Positions 45,047 through 57,000 of a stretch of 64,000 nucleotides of DNA are shown here, in pieces. Under the pieces are notes generated by a model, which saw only the letters and a list, made by a program, of their open reading frames with translations, was not told the DNA's origin and ran no database searches. The position numbers and the translations under genes are program-made. Source of the stretch: Pampus argenteus (Eukaryota; Chordata; Actinopteri; Scombriformes; Stromateidae); the NCBI GenBank assembly GCA_036937835.1, contig CM072878.1:3086001-3150000 (forward strand), read 5' to 3'. How positions within the stretch are numbered: the first letter of the stretch is position 1; each line of letters opens with the position of its first letter.

Positions 45047-48000
45047 TATTATACAGTGCATACAGAAAGTATTTATTATTATGTTGCAGCCTTATTCCAA
45101 AATCAATTTTATTATTTATTTATTTTTTAAATACCCCATAATGACAACATGAAAGTTTACTTTTAAATATTTGAAAATTTATTAGAAATAAAGAACGAAA
45201 ATATAAAGTATTCACTTTGCTCAATACTTTGTTGTGGCACCTTTGGCAGCAGTTACAGCCCATTTTGGAATATGAAGCCTGGAGCTCCATCAGGTTGGAC
45301 GGGAAGCGTCGGTGCCATTTCCAGATCCCTCCAGAGATGTTCAATGGGATTCAAGTCTTGTCTCTGGCTGGGACACTCTAGGACATTCACAGAGTTGTCC
45401 TGAAGACACTCCTTCCATATCTTGTCTGTATGTTTAGAGTCATTGTCCTGTTGTAACATGAACCGTCTCCCCAGTCTGAGGACAAGAGCTCTGGAGCAGG
45501 TTTTCTTCCAGCATGTCTCTGTACGTTGCTGCTTTCCCTCAATCCTGACTAGTCTCCCAGTTCCTGCTACTGAAAAACATCACCACATGATGCCACCACC
45601 ACCAGGCTTCACTGTAGGATGGTGTTGACCAGGTGAAGATGTGCCTGGTGTCCTCCAAACATAACACTTAGCATTCAAACCAAAGAGTTCCATTTTTGTC
45701 TCATCAAACCAGAAAATTGTGTTTCTTATGGTCTGAGAGTCTTTCGGGTGTCCTTGGGTCAACTCTGTTGTTTTTGAATGTGCTATATAAAATAAAATGA
45801 CTTGACTTGAAAATGTAATGCAGTTTTAATCTTTCCTCCTCTATATATTCTAGACATATTCAAGTCCGGGTGTGAGGTGCCAGTGAAGCCAATGTATGAA
45901 AATTTCCCTAAGACCCTCCGCGGAGGAGCCAGGAGAAGCTTCCATGTAAATATAATGTTTACATGGACAGAGAGCAAGAAACTTATGGATAAAAATACCT
46001 CAATATTTGGACTAATAGATAACGGTAAAACATTAGCAGAAATTTTAGTTCTAACATCCACAGAAAACATAGCACAAGGAGTCTCTTGACTTGCTGTGTA
46101 ACCATAACCCCATCATTAAAAAAAGACTTGAACAAGCTAAAAATGCAAAATACACAAGTAAAACAATACAGAATGCAATACTTGAGTGCTTGGCTGCAAT
46201 GGTCAAAGAGGAAATCATCCAGGTTGGTAAAATGAGCAAGCAAAAAGAGCAAATGTCATTTGTTCGGAGATTTATTTATTTTATTTTATTTTATTTTTTT
46301 ACAACGGTGTGGTTCATGAAAGCTTCCTGGAGTTTGAAGTGGCAGAACACCTGGATGCCACTGACTTAAGAACCTTGAGAACCATAGGAGTACAAGAAAA
46401 GCCTTGTAGGACAAGGTTACGAAGGCACAGCAGTGATGTGTGAGGAATATGCAAGTGTTCAAGCAAAAATAAAAGAAGTAGCCAAACGTGCCTTCTATGT
46501 TCACCGTAGTGCACACTGTTTGAACTTAGTTATAGTAGACGTGTAAAAAGTGTGGCAGATGCAGGAAACGTCTTCCTATTATTGGAACGACTGTATGTAT
46601 TCATCTCTGGGTCTTATGTACATAACAAATGAGTGGAAGTTCAGTGTGAGATGTTTAAAGGTGCACCAAAGGAACTCCGTCAGCTGAGTGATACACGTTG
46701 GACCTGCTGTGGAACTTATTGAAGCACTTAAAAAGACTTTGGTCCAGTACTGTAGTCACGTCTCTTTTGAGGAAATGCAGAGTGAACTTATGTCAACAAA
46801 GCAACATTGATACCACTCAATGAAAACCAAAGAGGCCAAGACAGACAACAAAGTGCTAACCCTAACCCATCCACTCCATTTTGGGACAGCATGTAGTTCC
46901 AGATAGCAAACACACTTTTTGTGTCTCTGTGTATTATCCAGTTCTGGATAACATGATTGGAGAAAATTATGCAGAGTGTCCAGGCACTAAATCCATCAAG
47001 TCTAATTTTTTTGAGAGAGGAGGCTGTTCTATTTTTGGCTGAAGATTTAAATATTGAGGACAAGGAGAGTACTAGACAGAAAAAAGGAGGAACAGGAGAG
47101 TCCTACCACTCTAATGGAGTTCACTCAGTTATTGGACCCATACTAGGATTTAAAAAAATTTTTTTTTAGTTGTTCAGGTTGTGTAAAATAGTGGTTGTCT
47201 TGCCTGTGAGCAGTGCATCCAGCTCACAGGCAGAATGACACAAAATGACAGAACAGAGACCGTCAAGATTGGCTGTACTCAGCATTGAATCGAAGCGCAC
47301 AAAAGCATTAGATCTCGATACATTTGTGAAGTGTTTCGCTGAGCAACATGGAAATCGCTGCATTCAGCTCACTGGTGAGCCTTTACAAAGCTGTTCAAAT
47401 GATGACCTCAACAGAATCTGCATTTTAAATTTCTGTATTTATATCTTTGTTTTGGCAACTGTGAAATCTGATATCCCGTCCCCCTCTTGCCACCCCATAA
47501 ATACAGGCCTGTACACGCCTGATTTGTGGAGAGCTGCAGCGATGGTCGTCCTTCTGAAAGGTTCTCCTCTCTCCGCAGAGGAACCCTGGAGCTCTGTCAG
47601 AGTGACCATCAGGTTATTGGTCACCTCCATAACTAAAGCTTTATTTATTTTTTATTTGAAATACATTTGCAATAATCTCAAACAAACTTAAGTTGTCGTT
47701 ATGGGGTATTAAGTGTAAAAACTTGAGGAAGAAAATAAGTTGAGGCTGCAACATAACAAAATGTGGAAAAAGTGAAGCACTGTGAATAGTTTTAGTATAC
47801 AGAGTGCAGCAGTAAACAGAACAAAGTCAGTGAATGACAGAAATATAACTATATTCTGATTGTTTAAGGCAGAAATAAATAGCCATTAAACACTCAACAC
47901 AACAGATGACTTACTGTGGAGAAAGATGCTCTTCGTTTCATCTATTTTATCCATTCATTACATCCATCCCACACAGCAGAAAAAATTGTTTTTTCCTCAT

Positions 48001-51000
48001 GTGAATACTATTTTAATCATTTAATTCATTTTTTAATTCGTCATGGTCTAGTTTGCATGATCTACTTGGTTCCTCAGATGCAGCGAAAAACACACAAATG
48101 ATGCATAACAGGAACGTTTATTTCCCAGTTCCTCTGGCTCCAAAGAGCCTGAAACATATCGTTGAAACGGCTTAAAATATTCATGGAAAGGATGAAAGTA
48201 GACATCCGCCTTCTACAGGAAACTCATCTGTCAGCCTCTCAACTCCAAAAACTAAACTCGTCTTTAACTTTTCCCAAGATTTTTCAGCAACATACAACTC
48301 AAGACAAAGAAGTATTTCCATTTTAATCAACAAAAAGGGCCAGTTCATCCACAGCTCAATTACAACAGATTCTGAGGGATCGTTTATAGCAATAGTTAAT
48401 TTACCTTTTTAGTAATTAATATCTAGTGATATAGTGACTCTGGATGGGATTATCTTGGCCTCCAGCACTACCATAATGAAGTGGGAGTTATATGGGAGTT
48501 ACCTTTGATCAGGATATGTCCTTTAAATGCCTTTTTCACATTCATAACATTGCAAAATCAGGCAATGTTGAAAAAACTATGATTTCCCCCTAATCTTAAC
48601 CACATGGTTAATATTGTAACTATGATGACGACCATAAATAAGTACATATTTTAATGCAGACCATAATCTTTTCCCTAAAAATTAAACATGGTATTTTCAC
48701 ATCACATTGGTTTTCTTACCTTTTCTCTATGGAGATGATGATTGTGCAGTTGTGAAGCAAGTTACTACAGAGTCGGTACAGGGTTCTGAAAAGGCCGTCT
48801 GTCAGATCATCATCATAGCAAACTGGTGACACAAAAAATATTTATTCTGCTTTTTTTTTTTTGTCAATCTCTGGATGTACATCATATTGTATATGATTGT
48901 ATCAGATTGTATTTAGCCCTCAGTGAATCCAGGATAATTTCACTTTTGCATCCTCCTCTAATTCACATTGTCATTCAGCTCAATAACTTACCATCAGCAG
49001 CAATGATGACGGTAGTGTTGTCATACATATCTGCTACTTCCTCCTCTGTCCAGTTAAATTCCACATCAGCATCTACAAGAGTAGACAAATGGACAAAATG
49101 GAACATTTTTATGGTCAGAAGGTGGTTGTTCTTGTTCAAGTAGCAGCTCATACATCCAAGCTGAAGAAGGAGAATTTTCCTTATTTCTTTTTCAATTCGT
49201 ATAACGTACAATCGTTTTAGTTTTTCCTGTTTTATCCAGAAATAAAAAAATGTTGTGTCTCTGTATTTTTTGGTATTTGAAGTTATCATTTAAGAATAGA
49301 AACAATGAAAAACATGTTATTTGATTTTTATTTAAATTCCAAAGATATAAACCAAAATGTATTTTTTTTTTTTGTTCTGTGAAACTGGAAGCACTTTTTC
49401 TGCCATATGCAGTACTGACATTACCACTTTTAATTGTCAGCAAAACATGGACCAATATGTCACTTTTAGAAAAAGAAAGACTGAAAGACTAAGTTGCATC
49501 TTTTAGGAAAAACATTGCTCCATTGGTTAACGTAACCGGTCCAGCAGAGGATGTACATGTCAGAAAAAAACCTGCCTCAGGAGCTGCTGGTATCTGCACA
49601 TCCATCACTGTCTGGTTTGAATCAGCCACCAAACAGGACAGAACTACAACAGACAGTCATGGCTGAAGATTATTGGTGCTAACTTGCTCTCCATCTACGA
49701 TCTATCTGTACTATCTGTACCTCCCCAGAGTCAGGAAACAGGCAGGGAAAATCAGAACACAACACTGTACACTAAAACCACTAGTCACAGGAACAGTTTC
49801 TTCACCTTTGCTATCACACTTATGAACAGTTAGATAACTGAGGCACTAACCCTGGAACACTATAATATCCATCGTTCCTACAAATTGTATATATTTATCA
49901 CTGTATATCTTAACAGGCTGTATATAACCACCTAATAAATTAATATAAGGTCAAATATTTTTTCTTTGCTATTTAATATTTATGTCATCACTCCTTGCAC
50001 TCTTTACTTCATACGCACTATTGTATCCTGTTTACATTTCACAAAAGGTTGTCATTCCTTGTGTATATTTCTGCTGTGTTATTTTGTGTAAGTACACTGA
50101 GAACTGGTAAACGAGTCAAATCCTTGTATGTGTAAACATACTTGGCCAATAAAGCTGATTCTGATAATCACATATAGTTGTATGCAAATGTTTGGCCACC
50201 TTTTCACAAATAACATATTTTGGTGCTTTTTTTTTTTTTTTTTTCTCTCTATAGGATATGGGGAAATTATAATATTGTCAGCAAACATTAATGGTTCATT
50301 TTTATCTAATAAATTGAACAAAAATAAATAAAAAATAAAAACAAGCATTGCTGCACAGTGGAATGGTGCACCACCACTGCTATGTCTGCTAAATCTTCCT
50401 GCAGGTTTTTGCAGTCAGATGGGGGTTTGCCTTTCTGAGCAGCATCAGTTCTCTCTGAGAGGTCTCTCGGATTCAATTCAATTTCAATTTCAAGGACTGT
50501 TTGACATTGCTAAAATCAAGCACATCTGTCTGAAACAGATGCAGAAACACTAATCCATTCATTTGTTACTTCCAGGCTGGATTATTATAATTCCTTATTA
50601 TCATGCTGTCTCTCTACAGACTCTCTACAGAACAAGGAAAAGAGATCATATTTCGCTCATATTAGCTTCTCTGCACTGCCTCGCTATGAAATCTAGAATA
50701 GAATTTAAAATCCTTCTCCTTACCTACAAAGCATTTAATGGTCAGACACCATTCTATTTGAAGAGCTTATTGAACCCTATTACCCTACTAGAACACTGCA
50801 CTCCGAGAATGCAGGCTAGGAAACTAAGATGGAATGCAAAGCCTTCAGCTATCAGTCTCTTCTCTTGTGGAATCCTCTTCTAGTTTTGGTCATAGGGGGC
50901 AAACACATGTGACACATGACTGGTTAGCTGGGATCTAACTACCAACCAGCTCTACATTGCTATTCTTGCTACACTGAGCAGTTGTCAGTTGGGGTCCTCT

Positions 51001-54000
51001 GACACCCCACGTTACCTACTACATAGACCCCAGGCCACACCCCTACAGGCAGAGAATGGCAGTGAATGAGAGCCTCCTGAGCAGAAGTTGGCCATGAGTT
51101 TTTTGAACTGTAAATCCCTCTAGAAAGTGATGACTAGACACATTGGCACTTAGCTAGCAGGTTAATCCTTTGAGTGAGTGGGCAGCACAGCTGCTCTGGG
51201 AGACAGGGTTCGAGACCTGGTGTGGGAACCTTCCTTCACTACATTCATGTCCAAGTTTGAATCAACTTTTCTGTACAACACAAGTAATGTTGTGAGGCAG
51301 CTGAATTTGGGAGATCACATCACAAAAAAAAATCTATCTTGTCAGGCTTCAAGATATGTGCTTGTGTCTGGACCACCAGTGGTGGTTTGGACCAAACAAC
51401 ATCTCATCCATAAGTGTGTCTGTAAACACAAAATACACATCATTGGAATGTCAAGATGTTTATATGATAGTTATGATAGTTCTCAGACACCATGTTAGTT
51501 TGTGTGCATGTTGTATGCATGTTGGCAAGTACTCCAAACAGTTACTGCAAGTATGTGTTACCTGTACAAAGGTCATTCTGGAGCCAATCCAACTGTCTCA
51601 CTCTCACCTCACCACCTGATGGTCAGAAAACACAGTATTTAATCAAACTGTTTGTTACTTCTTTCCAGCTTATTAACAAATTCTCTTTTGACAAAATAAA
51701 ATACAGAAATAAGGTATAAGTTACAACAAAATAAAGTCTGCTGAAGCCACTTAGTATCTAATAGGGCCTCAAATCATGGGGCCAGTTGTTAGTTTTGGTG
51801 CAACAGGCACACGATATGTGATTGTCCATATTTTCAGGGAAACTAAAGGGGGCAGGTACAGTAGGACACCTTCCTGGTACAAATCTACTGGTACAATGGC
51901 CTCTGCAAACAACCATGGTGGGTCGGGTTACATCGAAGCTAAAGTAGGTGGATTAGAGTCCCCTTATTAGTAGAAGTCTGGCTTGACATCACTACTCATA
52001 ACTTGGCCAGGCATCAGGGAGATGTTTCTGCAGTAAATGGTGGTGGGATGGGAGTCCTGGTGAAATGGCATAAAGTCTGATCCTTTGGTATTAGTTGCTG
52101 AATTTTTGGTGGCTAATGTGTTTCTCAGAGAGCAAGTTGTGTGCTCCACTTGAACCTACTGTGACATCTAGGTCATAAGAACGCAGGGCTTTAGATATCA
52201 TAGCAGCAGCTGCCTGAAACCCCAGACTGAAATAAATATGTCACTGGGGATCACTATTCTAAAGCGGGCGCCCCAGTCTTCGCATTCAACTCAGACTTGA
52301 GTCACCATTCTGTGAAATATGTTCATGTTTAACATCACTGATAAATTTTAACTAAACACAAATATTCATACATTTAATCGGTTTGGCCACCCTTCACCTC
52401 ACAGTCCCAGTTTTTCCATTTCAGCAAACTGATAAGGTATCACATTACTGCATAAATTACTCAAACTGGTCAGAACTTGTAATCAGCGAGTAAAGGAAAG
52501 TAGAGATAATCGAGGGAGGAGACAGTGTTTCCCATAATGTAAATTATGTTCTCTAAGTGAAACTCTTCACTGCTGAATAAAAAAGACACATCATAGGTAC
52601 CTCAGGCCAACTAAGGAAGTGTACAGCACCGGGGTCTATGATGGCAGGGGGGGCTGGAAATGACTGAGGTGAAATGAGAGAAAAAGAAAAAGTAATCTTG
52701 CGATTTCTCACCTGAAGACTCCATCAAGTGTGTATTTAATGTTGCATTTCGCTTGCACATGCTTAAAAGGTCCTCCCCCACATCTGCAACACACAATTAG
52801 ATCTTTCAGCCAAGAAAACAGTTGTAAACAATGTCTACTGTTTACTAAACTGCTGTCAAAATCCCCCCAAAGGGCGGTTAGGGTTAGAGTTTCAGTTACA
52901 CAATTTCAGCTCTGAAGTGTGTGTTTTAATACACTTTTAATCTGAATTACACAACATAGAATTTTGTTAATACAACTGAAACAACTTGATCATGACAAAA
53001 TGTGTGACAAAATAATCTCAACACTTTTTCAGAGCTTTTAACTTCATTAGTGATCACCTGATGACATCTGATGACAAACTAATATATGCAAAGAGAAATA
53101 AGACATACAGTAGCTGATTACTATATGTTTTGATTAATATATCTGCTTAATGATATTGTACCTGTGCAGTACACTGTTTTGGCTATGGTTGCCATGGTGA
53201 TGCTGGCTAAACCTGTTCCCGCTCCCAGCTCTAGGACTGTTGCTCCTCTGAACATTAATGGCTTAGAAAGGATGAAGTCAGCTAAGAGGAACGCCCCTCT
53301 CCACACCTGATGTAAGCAAAAGAGAAACTTTATCAACCATCACCAACATTAACAATTCATGGCACGGCTCAGAAGTTGTTCAGTTAATATGTCATTTCTA
53401 TTTATCATATTGTTATATACTATAAATACATTAAATGAAGTACATTTAATCAGCTAACACAAATGATTACGTTTTTACTTTTATCTATTGATGGTTTGAA
53501 ATAAACTGTATAAAGTGCATGATAAGCATAAACACTATGGCTAAGAATCTCTAGGTTATCACATTTCTTGAGAATTGTGCAGCTCAGCTTGTCATGTAAG
53601 AAATGTATATAAATAATTTAAATTTAAATATATTTAAATCATTTATAAGGCGAGACTTGTTAACACACAGTGACTACACAGAAAAGTGACTGTGCTGTTA
53701 GAGGAGCATGTAAGCCATAATACATACTGTACATCACATATACATCTATTTTTACTCTTATATACGTATTCATTCTACCCTCATATACACTGCATACTGT
53801 ATGTTTTCCTTCTGATGTTAATTTATTTTCATTAAACATTTTTCAATATTCTCATATACAGTATCAGTCACGTTTGGACACACCTTAGATGAGAAAGAAC
53901 CTTAGATTGGTACAGGACATGTATTTTAACTCACACATTCATATATTTTATCTCTCATCATCAATCATCAGTTTTTCAAGTCTGTCTTATAACAACAGTC

Positions 54001-57000
54001 ACGTACCCAAATGAAGATTGAAATATATATAATATATGTTTTTGTTGCTGTAAACATTCCTCCTGTTTGTGGTTCCCTCTCCCAGGACGGACAGACGTGC
54101 AATGGATGTCACATGTACAGAACATATATGAATATGAAGCCTCAAATGTTCAGCTAAGTCAAATCAAGCAGTCTTTTAGTGCCAAACTCCCTCTTTTTGT
54201 TAACATACTTCAATCCAACACAGAGAAACACTCGGGATCAAGGGGATCTTGTGAAGTGAATATGAACAGGAGGAATGATTACAGCAAGTAAAACCTTGTT
54301 CAGTGTTCATATGTGCACTGACTGAACATACACTGGAAAAACTGTGAACCTATCCTTTAATTCCATAAAGAATATATATTTGTAAGAAAATGCATCTACG
54401 GTTGGACATACTTTGCCATTCCCCTGAATGAAAAATGTGCCTTGGAACTGATTCTAGTCTCTGAACTCTCATTTGGTGTTTTGATGATGGTGTTGGACAG
54501 TAGAGAAAATCTCCCATAGATGTTCAACTGGGTTTAGTGCAACAGATTAAAACACTTAAGTCTTAACTGTGCCTGTAGCCTATAAAAAGTTACTACTACA
54601 TATTAGAAAAGTTTGATACATTTTCACTCACTTGACAAAGCCAGGTTTTGTGTGGAAGAAACTACATTTCATGTGACGGAGGAATCAGAAGATGAAGGGT
54701 TAATATTGAGAGGAGGAGTGACAGAGAAAAAGGAGAAGCTGAGTTAAATTGTAGTAAAAATGTAAGTAAAGATTTTACCAACCTGTTTGCCGACATCCTC
54801 CAGCGGTGTTGCCATAGTGTGCTCTGTCATTCAGTATTTTGATATCAGGAATACATTATTAATTTCTTAATATTTTATTGACATTAGACTTGTTTTTTTG
54901 TATTCATGATAACTGAGATTAAAATGAAAAGAAAAAACATGACAAAATATATATATAGGTTCTTACCAATCCTTATGATGTCTTTGAAGCACTTATCAGT
55001 TTCTTCATCATCTTCTTCTTCTTCTTCTTCCAAAACAGGGTTGGACTGTTTCAGAATGATGGGACAGACTATGTCTCGACCAACATCGACCACAGGGTTT
55101 CTCCTCGATCTGGGGAATCAGAAGAACAGGATGCAGAGTTAATACTGTTGTAAAGATTTTCTGATCTGATGCTATTGCAGGTTCAACTCCTAAAGCAAAC
55201 TGTGGAGCTTGCACTGGATGCTGAAGGAGGAGGTTTTTCACAGTGTTGGTGCTGGAAAGCTATGGCAGGCGTTGGACTGACACAAAGCTGAAGCTTTATG
55301 TTCCTGCTTCAATCTTGTTATGGGATTATTGTTTGGGTATGGGAAAGGTTTTTTTATGTTCTGATGGAGATCTGTTTGGATGGAGCAACTTTGCAGAAAT
55401 AGGGTCTGGGTAACTGCTCCTCGGTGGAAGGATTTGTGATTTTGGGGGTACGTAGCGAGCTGTGTAGGACCTTGGAAAGCCCAACCTCTCGGTGGGAGCA
55501 AACTACAGAGCCACCGCCTGGTCCAAAACAAACCTTCTTATTGGGACAGAGAAGGTGAGGGTGATATGACTCTATGAGTAGGAAAGGCTGAACTTAGTTA
55601 AATGGCTGAATAGGAAGACCCTATAGATGGCTGAAGTCATGGAAAACAGGTTTGCTTAACCAGGTCAGGATAACCAGAGATGAAGCTCCATGGAGCCCTA
55701 GAATGGAAACAGCATGGTTCCCAGGCAGCAGTCGTCAAGTGAGGTGCTGATATAGAAACAAAACATTGCATGTCAATCAAATTCAATCAAATTTTATTTA
55801 TATAGCCCAAAATCACAAAATACATTTGTCTCAGAGGGCTTTACAATCTGTACAGGGAGTGACACCCTCTGTCCTTAGACCCTCGATTCGAGTGAGGAAA
55901 AACTTGCCCACCAAAAAACCACCATGTGTACCTGTACCATCAATAACCTAGAAATATTAGCTTTGCCTTTACAGTCCCTGTGTCTTTACTATTTAAGCAT
56001 CTTGGACATAAAAGGTAAGAATCTGGCAGAATCTCAGAGCATCAACTGACCTCAACAAGTCTCTCCAGCTGGTCCAGAATGCTGCTGCACATGTTCTGAC
56101 AAGAACTAGTAAAAAGAGATCATATTTCTCCTATATTAGCTTCTCTGCACTGGCTCACTGTAAATCTAGAATAGAATTTAAAATCCTTCTCCTTACCTAC
56201 AAAGGCTTAATGGTCAGGCACCATTCTATTTTAAAAAGCTTATAGTACACTATTATCCGTTATCCGCACAGTTCCTAGAGTCTCCAAAGTACAATGGGAG
56301 GCCTCACCTGTGGAATCAGGTACATTTAAAAGTAGGCTAAAAACTTTCCTTTTTGATAAATCAGTTGCTTGCTTTAGGCTTGCCTTGAACCAGTTATGCT
56401 ACTATAGGTCTAGAAGGTCAGGGGACTTCCCATGATGCACTGTGCTCCTCTCTCCTCCTCTTCCTCTCCATCTATATGCATCCATGTCACATTAATGCAT
56501 GTTACTAACTTGACTTCTTCCACAGAGTGTTTTGTGCTTTTTCAGGATGCTGGTGATGTGATGGCAATGACCACCCCTCTCCACCCAAATATTTATTTAT
56601 ACATATATACTTTTATTTATTCATAGTATAACTTAAATAAATACATATGTAAAGCTTAATAAAATCTTGCGTGCTAATAGTAGTTGGCTGTAGCTGAACA
56701 GATGGAGGCAAATGACAAATCCTGTGATTTTTTTTAGATCAGATTGAGGGTTTTGCTGAACGAAGAGTGATATCGAGCCTGACAGACACAGAAATATGCT
56801 ATTTACATGCTTCTGGATAAGGAAACTGAGATGCAGTGATTGTTATACATACAGACTTACAGTTAGCACATCCCATAATACAACATTGCTGTATTATGGG
56901 ATGTCCTGTTGCTCACCATAAACAAATGATTAAGTCACTATGACGATGACTGACTTGAGGAATGTTAATTCACAGTTATATTGTACATTAGTTGATATGT

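Larger units (their letters stand above)
45054..47795 (-). mobile_element. Tc1-like transposon split by a hAT-like insertion
   Basis: The left end (TA then CAGTGCATACAGAAAGTATT) and the right end (AACATAACAAAATGTGGAAA, then AGTGAAGCACTGTGAATAGT) are inverted repeats of a widespread fish Tc1 family. Subterminal AATACCCCATAATGACAAC is present on both sides. The transposase reads on the minus strand, N-terminal part near 47630-47470 and C-terminal part at 45760-45253. About 1.7 kb of unrelated sequence lies between them. It is in mettl22 intron 10. The right boundary is approximate because the terminal bases are eroded. Confidence 0.82.

Noticed and set aside
45877..46369. Possible intact host gene related to ZMYM1
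   Set aside because: The matching pieces are scattered across frames with stops and lie inside a Tc1 element, so this is a dead hAT transposase.
48975..49289. 104-codon minus-strand frame as an independent gene
   Set aside because: Its conserved end is mettl22 exon 9 (48992-49072); the rest is intron read-through.
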